From NCBI GenBank assembly GCA_963558565.1, contig CAUWGX010000003.1, forward strand, positions 124,001-188,000: a stretch of DNA of 64,000 bases, written 5' to 3'. A model generated the notes under the pieces. It did not search any database, was not told where the DNA came from, and saw only the letters and a list, made by a program, of their open reading frames with translations. The translations under genes were made by a program, and so were the position numbers. Below are positions 16,933-24,931 of the stretch, one piece after another; within the stretch, counting starts at the first letter, position 1; every line of letters begins with the position of its first letter. The stretch comes from Atopostipes sp963558565. GTDB lineage: Bacteria; Bacillota; Bacilli; Lactobacillales; Carnobacteriaceae_A.

Positions 16933-17031
16933 TCGACTTGAAAAGTCGATTTAGCCGTCTGCAAGACTCCTCGAAGAGCCCGTCCACAATTTATTTTGGA
17001 CGGGCTATACCAAATTGTTTTGGGTGTGTTA
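16933..17031 (+). other. oriT-like region of a MobV mobilisation module
   Basis: Upstream of the truncated mob gene lie two hairpins: TCGACTT/AAGTCGA (16933-16949) and a perfect 9-bp stem GCCCGTCCA/TGGACGGGC (16978-17005). They are followed by GGGTGTG-TTAAAG at 17022-17033. The pMV158 MobM nick site is TAGTGTG/TTA, so GTGTG/TTA at 17024-17031 is a plausible nick remnant. Assignment rests on this short match plus position. Confidence 0.45.
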
Positions 17032-17069
17032 AAGTTCACTTGAGGTCGGCAATTTATGGAGGTGTTTTA

Positions 17070-17321
17070 ATGACACATGTAGCAAAATATACACGAGGTA
17101 GCATTCAAGGATCAAGCAATCATTTGGATAGAAAAACGGTCAATCATTCGAACAAAGATATTGATGTTTCCAAGACGTATTTGAATTATGTCCTGAATGA
17201 AAATCAAAGCGATACGATTTCAAGACTGCATAAACGATTAGACCAAGTTTATTGCATGAACAGGAAAGATGTTAAGGCAGCAGCTGATTGGATAGTGACC
17301 TTACCTAAATATATTTTGTAG
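17070..17321 (+). pseudogene. Truncated MobV/Pre relaxase, N-terminal 83 residues
   Basis: The frame begins MTHVAKYTRGSIQGSSNHLD and contains NHSNKDIDVSKTYLNY, the motif-I region of Mob_Pre (pfam01076) relaxases of rolling-circle plasmids, then DVKAAADWIVTLPK. Full proteins have about 400 residues or more; here a stop follows TLPKYIL, removing the catalytic remainder. GGAGGT is 6 bases before the ATG, so the 5' end is intact. A palindromic repeat array begins 9 bases after the stop, suggesting it marks the deletion or insertion junction. It is probably a non-functional scar of plasmid integration. Confidence 0.75.
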
Positions 17322-17329
17322 GCACCGGT

Positions 17330-17412
17330 TCACCCTCACGGACACGTTCCTCTCTTTCATGACCACGACCACACCTTCACGGACACGTTTCCTACTTTCG
17401 TGACCACAAGCC
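17330..17412. repeat. Two palindromic repeat units (locus 2)
   Basis: Two 41-base units with cores TCACGGACAC at 17336 and 17377, each ending in TTTCRTGACCACRA. They share length and sequence with locus 1 and directly follow the mob remnant. Confidence 0.8.
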
Positions 17413-17584
17413 TCTTTTTTTACCCAAAAACTTCACAAATCATTGGTAAGAGCCGCAGTCATAGTAAACCACTTCCTTTTGTAAGATTAATTAGTTAATT
17501 ACTCTCGTGGCAACATACATTTTTGTATATTCCTAACGGATTAAGTAAGCGCTTTACCTAAAAGGGGGATTCTCTACTTAAATA
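17413..17584. other. Gene-free stretch between repeat locus 2 and recD2 hairpins
   Basis: No reading frame is supported. GTAAGCGCTTTAC near 17548 is weakly similar to a CcpA cre site but has mismatches and no suitable gene, so it is not called. With the hairpins to the right it makes up the 446 bases between the mob remnant and recD2. Confidence 0.45.
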
Positions 17585-17652
17585 AAAAAACAAAGAACGC
17601 CGTTATACTCCGTGCATGCGTAAAAGCGTGTATGGTAGCGGCGAACTTTGCT
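17585..17652 (-). terminator. Long hairpin terminator
   Basis: On the minus strand CGCCG, TACCATACACGC and related arms form a near-continuous stem with ACGGCG (G-U pairs included) around a TTTTAC loop. TTTGTTTTTTT follows. It is a second terminator beyond that of recD2. A small GGTTC/GAACC hairpin flanks it at about 17663-17677. Confidence 0.6.
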
Positions 17653-17691
17653 AATTCAACAAGGTTCGTGGTGAACCATTACTATTTTAAA

Positions 17692-17768
17692 GAATTAAAA
17701 ATAGCATCTCAAAGTGATATGTTCCCTTCAAAGTAGGCATTGAAAAAATACTTTGAAGGAGCTATTTT
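17692..17768 (-). terminator. recD2 terminator
   Basis: An inner perfect stem CCTTCAAAGTA/TACTTTGAAGG and outer arms AAAATAGC/GCTATTTT directly follow the recD2 stop codon. T's trail on the minus strand. Confidence 0.75.
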
Positions 17769-20179
17769 TATTGTGGTTGAACGTTCTCCATCCCAATCAT
17801 TGGATCAATGGCGGCTGATTCAACGAGTTCAGGTGTTAAAATATAAGTGGCTGGTTCTTGGTTGCTTCCAGAACTTTCAGCTGCGTTCGTTTTTTCTTCT
17901 ACTACGGTAAATTTATTTTTTTCTGATTGGAGTCGTTCTTTTAAAGCGGTATTTCTTAGATTTTGTTGGGATTCAATGCCGCGCAGAAACGCATCCGGTT
18001 CACCGATTAAAGACAGCGATTTACTGGCCCGTGTGACCGCCGTATAAATAATATCTTTTTTCAGCATGCGGCCATAACTTGAAAGCATCGGTAAAATTAC
18101 AATATCGTATTCACTACCTTGAGCTTTATGGATCGAACAGCAATAAGCTAGCGTAATCTTGTTCCAATTCGAACGTAAATAAGTGACTTCGTTGCCTTCA
18201 AAATCCACGGTTATTTCATCTGTTTTCAATTCCGAATTTTTCGCTTTTGTAATGCCGACAATAAAGCCTAAGTCGCCATTAAAGACGTTATTTTCGGGAT
18301 CGTTTTGTAACTGTAACACCTTGTCGCCAATACGATAGACGGTATCAATGTGTTTCACTTCTTTGCGGTGGCCGTCGTTTGGGTTAAAAATTTCTTGCAG
18401 GCGTTCATTTAAAATGTTAATCCCGGCGGGTCCTTTGTACATCGGTGCTAAAATTTGAATGTCTTCAGCAGTATAATCCCGCTCAATTGCTTTTTCTACA
18501 ATTTTTTCAATGACCGCTACTGCATTATTCGAACGCGCTGGGAAAAAGTTTCGATCTTTTTTCTTTTCTAATAAATCAGCGGGCAAGCGATTGTGCTTAA
18601 TCTCATGGGCCAAAGGAATAATACTGGAATCATCGCCTTGACGGTAGATTTCGACTAATTCTTTTTGAGGGACTTTCTCCGAATCGATTAAATCGCGAAA
18701 AACTTGTCCCGGTCCTACTGACGGCAATTGGTCTTGATCGCCGACTAAGACAACTTTCATACCTTGATCGATCGCTCGGAATAACTGGTTCGCTAAGAAA
18801 GTATCGACCATGGACATCTCGTCAATAATTAATAATTCGCCTTCTAATTCAATGCCCGTTTCGTCCATTAAATCATCATCTTCCGCCGTTAAACCTAACA
18901 TTCTATGAATCGTTGAAGATGGCAGATTGGTTGTTTCTTTCATCCGCTTCGCAGCTCGACCGGTTGGCGCTGCTAATAAAATAGGAAAGCCGGTATCTTT
19001 GTAGGAATAAGGATCTAAGGATAAATCATTGAGGTCGGCAAACATATGAATCAGACCTTCTAAGACCGTGGTCTTACCCGTTCCTGGTCCTCCTGTTAAA
19101 ATAAAGACCGGTGATTCTAAAGCTAATTTAATGGCCTCTTTTTGGGATTCACCGTATTCAATATTTAACTCGTCTTCTACCCTTTTAATCTTTTTAGCGA
19201 ATAATTTATCTGAAATCGATTCTTTTTCATCATCCAGAATATATTCCAACGAACTCACAATCCCCCACTCGGCATGGTAAATGGCGGATAAAAAGTAACG
19301 CCCCTCTTCTTCATAAATCGCACTGTCTTTAAGTAACTGAGTGATATTTTTTTCAATCAGTTCTCGATCAATTAAAAAAGGACGGCTTCTTTCTAAAATT
19401 TGGGTGGTTTCTTCGATTAAATGGTTTTCTAAAACATAAGTATCCCCGGAGCTGCTACAGATATTAAGCAAGGCGTACAGCACCCCCGCTTGAATTCGTT
19501 CATCGGCATCGGGCTGAATTTCTAAATGATCCGCAATCATATCCGCCCGGTTAAATCCAACGCTCTCCACGTCTTGGATCAAGCGATAAGGATTTTCACG
19601 AATAACTTCTAATGTTTCTTCTTCATAGCGACCATAAATACGAAAAGCGAGCGCATTATCAATCCCAAACTGGTTCAATTTCAGGATGACTTTTTGCATG
19701 CCGTATTCATTCGACAACACTTCTTCTAGTGTTTCTTTTTGTTTTTGACTTAACCCAACCACTTGATCAAGCACCGTCGGATTTTCCACGATGGCATCGA
19801 TACAGTTTGTTCCTAAGGCATCCACAATTTTTGCGGCTGTTTTCTCGCCAATTCCTTTAAATGAATCGCTCGCCAAATAATTAATTAACGATTCATCAGT
19901 TGAAGGTTGACTTGTCGCATAACGGTTCGCTTTAAATTGCACGCCATATTTAGGATGGTTGGTAAATACGCCATAAAATTGATAACTGGCCCCTTCTTGT
20001 ATCCGGCCAAAATTACCCGTAATCACAATTTGATCTTCTAAATAGTCGGCGTTCGTTTCTTCAATATCTATTAACATCACTTTATAAAAATTTGATGGAT
20101 TAGAGAAATATATGGCTAATACTTCACCAGTAATATATAATTCTTCATTTCCTGTCAGATCCAGACTCATCTCTTCCAA
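17768..20179 (-). CDS. recD2: RecD2-type superfamily 1B DNA helicase
   Basis: The 803-residue protein has an OB-like and helix-hairpin-helix N-terminal region (SFKGIGEKTAAKIVDALG near 110). A RecD helicase core follows: Walker A GGPGTGKTTV near 365, Walker B LLIIDEMSMVD, VLVGDQDQLPSVGPGQ, and YTAVTRASKSLSLIG near 725. RecD2 proteins are RecBC-independent 5'-3' helicases acting in recombination and replication-fork repair. A TTG start at 20179 is chosen because AGGAG is 7 bases upstream; an ATG three codons later would have 16-base spacing. It is monocistronic, and two hairpins follow it. Confidence 0.92.
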   Translation of the reverse strand: MEEMSLDLTGNEELYITGEVLAIYFSNPSNFYKVMLIDIEETNADYLEDQIVITGNFGRIQEGASYQFYGVFTNHPKYGVQFKANRYATSQPSTDESLINYLASDSFKGIGEKTAAKIVDALGTNCIDAIVENPTVLDQVVGLSQKQKETLEEVLSNEYGMQKVILKLNQFGIDNALAFRIYGRYEEETLEVIRENPYRLIQDVESVGFNRADMIADHLEIQPDADERIQAGVLYALLNICSSSGDTYVLENHLIEETTQILERSRPFLIDRELIEKNITQLLKDSAIYEEEGRYFLSAIYHAEWGIVSSLEYILDDEKESISDKLFAKKIKRVEDELNIEYGESQKEAIKLALESPVFILTGGPGTGKTTVLEGLIHMFADLNDLSLDPYSYKDTGFPILLAAPTGRAAKRMKETTNLPSSTIHRMLGLTAEDDDLMDETGIELEGELLIIDEMSMVDTFLANQLFRAIDQGMKVVLVGDQDQLPSVGPGQVFRDLIDSEKVPQKELVEIYRQGDDSSIIPLAHEIKHNRLPADLLEKKKDRNFFPARSNNAVAVIEKIVEKAIERDYTAEDIQILAPMYKGPAGINILNERLQEIFNPNDGHRKEVKHIDTVYRIGDKVLQLQNDPENNVFNGDLGFIVGITKAKNSELKTDEITVDFEGNEVTYLRSNWNKITLAYCCSIHKAQGSEYDIVILPMLSSYGRMLKKDIIYTAVTRASKSLSLIGEPDAFLRGIESQQNLRNTALKERLQSEKNKFTVVEEKTNAAESSGSNQEPATYILTPELVESAAIDPMIGMENVQPQ

Positions 20180-20513
20180 AATATTTCTCCTCTCAATATA
20201 TATACCCTTATTTTAACGCATCAGCGCTCTTTTTTAAAGGGATTATAAATGAAAGCGCCGCACCTTTATTAAAAAAGATGCGGCGCTTAGGTTTTTATTT
20301 CATCTGGAATTTCGTTTGCAACAACTCATAGGGAAGTTTGATCTTTGCTTGGCAAAAAGGAAATCCCCAGATGATCTGACCTCTCCTTTGTTAAAACAAT
20401 AGACTTGTCGTCTTTTATTCTGCTCGACTCAAAAAGTCTTGCTTATGCCTAATTTAAATGAATTTTAGCTAAACTTCAAGAGCCTTCACCAATAAGTTGC
20501 CTCTTACCAAATA
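20180..20513. other. Intergenic region recD2-mnmA
   Basis: It holds a hairpin with a perfect 10-bp stem, AAGCGCCGCA/TGCGGCGCTT (20253-20288), just upstream of recD2. No open frame of note was seen in the remaining 220 bases. Confidence 0.5.
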
Positions 20514-20556
20514 AAAAACTTCGTCTACAGAAAAATACTGTAAACGAAGTTTTGAT
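20514..20556 (-). terminator. mnmA terminator
   Basis: AAAACTTCGT/ACGAAGTTTT outer and ACAG/CTGT inner arms with a T-rich tail on the minus strand, 13 bases after the mnmA stop. Confidence 0.85.
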
Positions 20557-20568
20557 TTTTATTTTAAA

Positions 20569-21696
20569 TTATACGTATTGTAATTGTTTTTGATCACTAT
20601 AAGCTGCATCAATCGTACCGCCACCTAGACACTCGTCTCCATCGTAAAAGACAATCGCTTGCCCGGGAGTAATCGCACGAGCCGGTTCGTCAAATTCAAC
20701 ACGCGCTGTGTCATTTTCTGCATCGTAGAAAACAGTTACAGGAACTGCTTCTTGACGATAACGGAACTGAGCCATCGCACGGAATTCGCTGGGGTACTCT
20801 TCATCGGTTGTGAAGAAGAAATCTGAGCCTTCTAGCGTATCGGCATAGAGATGCTCATTTTCATAACCTTGTCCAACATATAATACATTTTTGGTTAAGT
20901 CTTTCCCAATTACAAACCATGGATCGTTTGAACCATTTTTACTACCACCAATTCCTAAGCCTCTTCTTTGGCCGATTGTGTAGTACATAAGGCCTGTATG
21001 GGTTCCAACAACTTCACCCTCAAGTGTTTGCATTTCGCCAGATTGGGCGGGAAGATATTCCTTCAAGAAACTTGTAAAGTCTCTTTCCCCAATAAAACAA
21101 ATGCCTGTTGAATCTTTTTTCTTAGCGGTTGCTAAGCCTGCTCTTTCAGCAATTGCTCGCACTTCTGGTTTTTCAATTTCACCCAGTGGGAACATTACTT
21201 TTGAAAGTTGGGCTTGAGAGAGTTGATTCAAAAAGTACGTTTGGTCTTTATTTGAATCAATACCTCGCAATAGATGCGTCACACCATTTTGGTCACGACG
21301 TACTCGCGCATAGTGGCCAGTAGCGACATAGTCCGCGCCTAATTCCAATGCGTATTCTAAGAAAGCTTTAAATTTAATTTCTTTATTACACATCACATCT
21401 GGATTGGGCGTGCGGCCTTTTTTGTATTCGTCTAAGAAGTAGGTAAACACTTTGTCCCAGTATTCTTTTTCGAAATTCACAGAATAATACGGAATGCCGA
21501 TTTGATCAGCAACTAAAGCCACATCTTGATAATCTTCTGTCGCTGTACAAAAACCGGTGTCATCTGTATCATCCCAGTTTTTCATAAAGATTCCGACCAC
21601 ATCATACCCTTGTTCTTTCAAGAGTAAGGCGGTCACCGAGGAGTCTACGCCACCGCTCATACCGACAACTACACGTGTATTTGCGTTCTCATTCAT
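20569..21696 (-). CDS. mnmA: tRNA-specific 2-thiouridylase MnmA
   Basis: The 375-residue enzyme thiolates U34 of Lys, Glu and Gln tRNAs. Evidence: PP-loop VVVGMSGGVDSSVTALLL at the N-terminus, FMKNWDDTDDTGFCTA, the first catalytic Cys in NPDVMCNKEIKF, and the second in DSTGICFIGERDF. Upstream in-frame starts reach 21735, but family members begin close to TRVVVGMSGG, so the ATG at 21696 is chosen; no strong Shine-Dalgarno decides it. It has its own promoter and terminator. A cysteine desulfurase 2 kb upstream on the same strand is the likely sulfur donor. Confidence 0.92.
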   Translation of the reverse strand: MNENANTRVVVGMSGGVDSSVTALLLKEQGYDVVGIFMKNWDDTDDTGFCTATEDYQDVALVADQIGIPYYSVNFEKEYWDKVFTYFLDEYKKGRTPNPDVMCNKEIKFKAFLEYALELGADYVATGHYARVRRDQNGVTHLLRGIDSNKDQTYFLNQLSQAQLSKVMFPLGEIEKPEVRAIAERAGLATAKKKDSTGICFIGERDFTSFLKEYLPAQSGEMQTLEGEVVGTHTGLMYYTIGQRRGLGIGGSKNGSNDPWFVIGKDLTKNVLYVGQGYENEHLYADTLEGSDFFFTTDEEYPSEFRAMAQFRYRQEAVPVTVFYDAENDTARVEFDEPARAITPGQAIVFYDGDECLGGGTIDAAYSDQKQLQYV

Positions 21697-21793
21697 TTTT
21701 TTCACCATCATTTCTTTATCAATTTTTCTCGTCACCGAGAATTAAAATTGAAAATAAATCGAATTTGAAGGTTCGAAATTTCCAACGCTCTAT

Positions 21794-21822
21794 ATTATAC
21801 GATGGAATCGGACAGAAAGCAA
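21794..21822 (-). promoter_or_regulatory. mnmA promoter
   Basis: TTGCTT (21822-21817) and TATAAT (21799-21794) with a 17-base spacer on the minus strand, between the GshA-like gene and mnmA. Confidence 0.7.
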
Positions 21823-21827
21823 GTCTC

Positions 21828-23234
21828 TCAGCTTAGCTGTTCATTTTCTAACTGTACTTCGCGAATATATTCTAACGGTACATCTAACCCTAATTGTAAA
21901 ATACGGATAAGCTGTTGTTGATGTGCCGGGTCTAAATGTTCAAAGCCTGGGAGAGCGGTCGCTGTCAGCATAGCTTCTTTATGATCGCGTCCTAATTCTT
22001 CTCCCAGCTCTAATAAAGAAGAGCCAGCCTCTATTTCTTGCATAATTCGTCCCGCAATGGTTTTTTTCGGCTCCTTTAATTGAGTGAATGCTTCTTGAAT
22101 GAGCATTCTATAGCTATCTTTCAAACTTAAAGCGTCCACCAGATCTTGCATCTGCTCGCACAACCACAGCCCTTCCTCGTACCTTTTTGTTTGGGCGAAA
22201 GGATGTTCATTTGCTACTTCTTTGGTGAAATGATTGCCTTTTTGCGTTTCTGTGGCAGCTACTTTTTCAGGTAAGGCAAGCATCGTCAAGAAAAAGAGGT
22301 GCACAAACTGTAGCGTGTCACGTGATAGTCCCGAAACGTGAAAAGGATTATTATCGAAGGAACGAACTTCTAAGTATTGGATGCCATTTTCCAAAAGACT
22401 ATTCGTGTCTTTCACAATGCCTCGTAAACGGATCGCTCCATAATATTCGCGTTCTTTCCGCAATAAACCCGTTGCCACATATTTTTGTAAATCTCCGGCA
22501 TAATGTTCAACGGTATCATAGCGCACGACCACTTTCGGGTCATTCGTAAAACCGTATTTGCTGTTACGTAAGCTGCGCATCGGAGCAGTGGGCAGCTCTT
22601 TTCCCACAAAAAATGGCCCTTCAAAGAAATCTGCTTCAGCGATCGGAGTCGCTCCGAATAAATAGACGAGGAACCATTGATGACGTAAAAAGTTACTCGC
22701 TAATTTTAAATACAATTCATCTTGTAAGGCTTCAAGCGTATCGAATTCATTTTGTATCGCAAATAATTGTGCTAGAAAATCTTGGTTAAAGGAGTAATTA
22801 ATATGGATACCGTTGACTAATTGGCGTTTCTTGCCATATTTAGCCGCTGTATAGAGACGATATTTCTCTAAATCCGGATTCGTTGTTTCGGAAATACGAA
22901 TCAACGCTTCATCCGGCAATTTACACGGAACACTAAATGGCCAAATATATTCATCGGCAGGTAAGCTCGTGATTAACACGCTACTTAAAGTCTGTAGCCA
23001 ATTATGCGCATTTGTATACGGCGCTAAGGGAGGCGTAATAATTTCCGGTTGTGCTTCTCCATAATCGGTCTTCATATGAATATTCACTTCGCGGTCGCCG
23101 AGTATTTCTGGATGGGCCGTGCGCGCCAACTCAGCCGGATAAGTCGTCCGTAAACCTTCTTTTTCTAAACCAAAATTACCCTGTAAAAAGGGTTGAATTA
23201 AATGATTGTCTTTAATGATGTTTAATAAATTCAT
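21828..23234 (-). CDS. GshA-type glutamate-cysteine ligase-like protein
   Basis: The 468-residue protein aligns by eye with the N-terminal half of GshAB in the same cluster: FLQGNFGLEKEGLRTTYPAE versus FFEGNFGIEKEGLRTDLEQK, EYIWPFSVPCKLPDE versus EYFWPYSMPNLLPEE, LVNGIHINYSFN versus MISGIHFNFSFS, and YLEVRSFDNNPF. It lacks the ATP-grasp glutathione synthetase half. It probably joins glutamate to cysteine or a related amine with ATP; the real substrate is open because a complete GshAB exists nearby. GAGGTG precedes the ATG at 23234; the longer frame to 23327 lacks a ribosome site and crosses a terminator hairpin. Confidence 0.85.
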   Translation of the reverse strand: MNLLNIIKDNHLIQPFLQGNFGLEKEGLRTTYPAELARTAHPEILGDREVNIHMKTDYGEAQPEIITPPLAPYTNAHNWLQTLSSVLITSLPADEYIWPFSVPCKLPDEALIRISETTNPDLEKYRLYTAAKYGKKRQLVNGIHINYSFNQDFLAQLFAIQNEFDTLEALQDELYLKLASNFLRHQWFLVYLFGATPIAEADFFEGPFFVGKELPTAPMRSLRNSKYGFTNDPKVVVRYDTVEHYAGDLQKYVATGLLRKEREYYGAIRLRGIVKDTNSLLENGIQYLEVRSFDNNPFHVSGLSRDTLQFVHLFFLTMLALPEKVAATETQKGNHFTKEVANEHPFAQTKRYEEGLWLCEQMQDLVDALSLKDSYRMLIQEAFTQLKEPKKTIAGRIMQEIEAGSSLLELGEELGRDHKEAMLTATALPGFEHLDPAHQQQLIRILQLGLDVPLEYIREVQLENEQLS

Positions 23235-23278
23235 TGCTTTCACCTCACGTTGTGATCTAAATTTTATTTTTTGCAAAA

Positions 23279-23313
23279 TAAAAACTCCAGATAAAAGCTT
23301 TATCCAGAGTTTA
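23279..23313 (-). terminator. Terminator or attenuator between DUF1831 gene and GshA-like gene
   Basis: AAACTC, GATAAA / TTATC, GAGTTT arms with a T-rich tail on the minus strand, 40 bases after the DUF1831 stop. It may limit read-through into the GshA-like gene. Confidence 0.75.
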
Positions 23314-23351
23314 TTGAACAAAAACATTATCTAATTTTTTCTATACCCTGC

Positions 23352-23693
23352 TTATACTTTTTCAAGAATACCTTCTTGAACAAAAGTCGTTAAATAAAAT
23401 TCAGCCAGTTCACGCGCTTCTTGTTGTTGCTCATTCGCATACAAATTCACTTTCTTAACGCCATTAGCGGCAACTGTAGACATTTTTAAATCCGTAAAGT
23501 CTTTAGAAACGGTTACTTTTAATTTAGGCGCCGTCTTGGTGCCTGGCTGTCGGGATAGGACTCGTTCATATTGAAAGTTGCCATTTTTCGTCTCGATAAA
23601 AGCATTATCGCGCATAGTATATCGCTTTGCGTCTGGATGCACGCGGTATTTTTGCTCACTTCCTGGTAAAGCTGCTTCATTTGTTGGGGACAT
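23352..23693 (-). CDS. DUF1831 family protein
   Basis: The 113-residue protein of the lactobacillal DUF1831 group begins with a polar stretch, then GSEQKYRVHPDAKRYTMRDN, FQYERVLSRQPG and a C-terminal helix EARELAEFYLTTFVQEGIL. No activity is established; in lactobacilli it commonly sits next to a cysteine desulfurase and mnmA, as here, which points to sulfur trafficking or tRNA thiolation (context inference). GGAG is 7 bases before the ATG. A 31-base perfect palindrome separates it from the desulfurase gene. Confidence 0.75.
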   Translation of the reverse strand: MSPTNEAALPGSEQKYRVHPDAKRYTMRDNAFIETKNGNFQYERVLSRQPGTKTAPKLKVTVSKDFTDLKMSTVAANGVKKVNLYANEQQQEARELAEFYLTTFVQEGILEKV

Positions 23694-23726
23694 CTAAAAG
23701 CTCCTCTCTTCTACTTCTCATAAATA

Positions 23727-23757
23727 ATATAGCATATTTCTCGGAAATATGCTATAT
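23727..23757. repeat. Perfect 14-bp inverted repeat
   Basis: ATATAGCATATTTC and GAAATATGCTATAT arms with a 3-base loop between the desulfurase and DUF1831 genes. There is no T-run, so it is not a typical terminator. It could be an operator or an mRNA-processing or stability hairpin. Confidence 0.7.
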
Positions 23758-23787
23758 CCTATAAAATATAAAAAAGCGGCCAAAGGC

Positions 23788-24930
23788 TTATTTGACTGTA
23801 ATGTCTTCGAGTAAAGCCACGACTTTTTCAATTTCTTCTTCCGTATTTTCAATGCCTAAACTAAAGCGAACGGTATGGTCTATTTCATTGGCGTCTTCGC
23901 CAAACATCGCGACCAAGACATGACTCGGTTCAATCGTCCCTGCAGAACAAGCAGAACCTGCCGACATCGCAACTCCTCGTAAGTCCATTTGGATCAACAT
24001 TAAATCCGAGCGTAAAGCCGGAAAATTCAAACTAAGAATATGTGGTAAGCTATGGTCAAGATCGCCATTGATCGAATACTCTACTTCAGAATCAGCCAGT
24101 AATTGGATAAATTTCTGTTTCAAGTCGGCGAGATACTGTTCATTTTCTGCTAGATGTGCTTCACTCAATTTAATCGCTTGTTCAAAACCAAGAATAGCTG
24201 GAATATTTTCGGTACCAGCACGCCGTTCATTTTCTTGTCCGCCACCTAGAAGTAAGTTAGGAATACTTAAACCTTCACGCACATATAAAAAGCCAATGCC
24301 TTTCGGGCCATGCATTTTGTGCGCAGAAACACTCAATAAATCGACCTTCAATTCTTCCACATCTAAAGGCACAACCCCATAAGCTTGCACCGCATCAGTG
24401 TGGAAAGCGATCGTCTGCTCTAGCGTATCGATATATTCTCCGATTTCTTGAATCGGCATGATGGTTCCCACTTCGTTATTGCCATACATGACTGAAACGA
24501 GAATCGTATCCGGACGAATCGCTTCTTTTACTTGTTCTAGCGTAATCCGGCCTTTTTCATCGACCGGTAAATAAGTGACTTCAAACCCTTTAGACTCCAA
24601 ATAACTTAACGGATTTAAAACGGCTGGATGCTCAACATTTGTACTAATAATATGTTTTCCTTGGTCCGCATAATATTCCGCCGTTTTGATCAATGCCATA
24701 TTGTCACTCTCTGTACCACCACTGGTGATAACAATTTCTATGGGATCCGCGCCGATACTTTTAGCCATCGTTTCTCTCGCATAATCAATCAACACACGGT
24801 TTTTCTTGCCCAATTGATGGACGCTTGAGGCATTGCCGTAATTTTCCGTTAAAGCTTGCGTCATTACTTCAATCGCTTCTGGAGCCATGGGTGTTGTCGC
24901 TGCATGATCTAAATAAATTGTATCTTTCAC
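23788..24930 (-). CDS. Cysteine desulfurase (IscS/NifS family)
   Basis: The 380-residue PLP enzyme converts cysteine to alanine and enzyme-bound persulfide. Evidence: IYLDHAATTPM, TSGGTESDNMA, the PLP-binding Lys in SAHKMHGPKGIGF, GGGQENERRAGTENIP, and the catalytic Cys in SAGSACSAGTIEPSHVL. The long Cys loop marks a class I (NifS/IscS) enzyme. A GTG at 24930 with AAAGGA 5 bases upstream is preferred over an ATG at 24951 inside gshAB. Only one base separates it from the gshAB stop, so translation is coupled. Linkage to DUF1831 and mnmA suggests tRNA 2-thiolation. Confidence 0.92.
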   Translation of the reverse strand: MKDTIYLDHAATTPMAPEAIEVMTQALTENYGNASSVHQLGKKNRVLIDYARETMAKSIGADPIEIVITSGGTESDNMALIKTAEYYADQGKHIISTNVEHPAVLNPLSYLESKGFEVTYLPVDEKGRITLEQVKEAIRPDTILVSVMYGNNEVGTIMPIQEIGEYIDTLEQTIAFHTDAVQAYGVVPLDVEELKVDLLSVSAHKMHGPKGIGFLYVREGLSIPNLLLGGGQENERRAGTENIPAILGFEQAIKLSEAHLAENEQYLADLKQKFIQLLADSEVEYSINGDLDHSLPHILSLNFPALRSDLMLIQMDLRGVAMSAGSACSAGTIEPSHVLVAMFGEDANEIDHTVRFSLGIENTEEEIEKVVALLEDITVK

Positions 24931-24931
24931 T

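Noticed and set aside
17540..17560. CcpA cre-like site
   Set aside because: Mismatches at three conserved positions and no downstream gene in suitable orientation.
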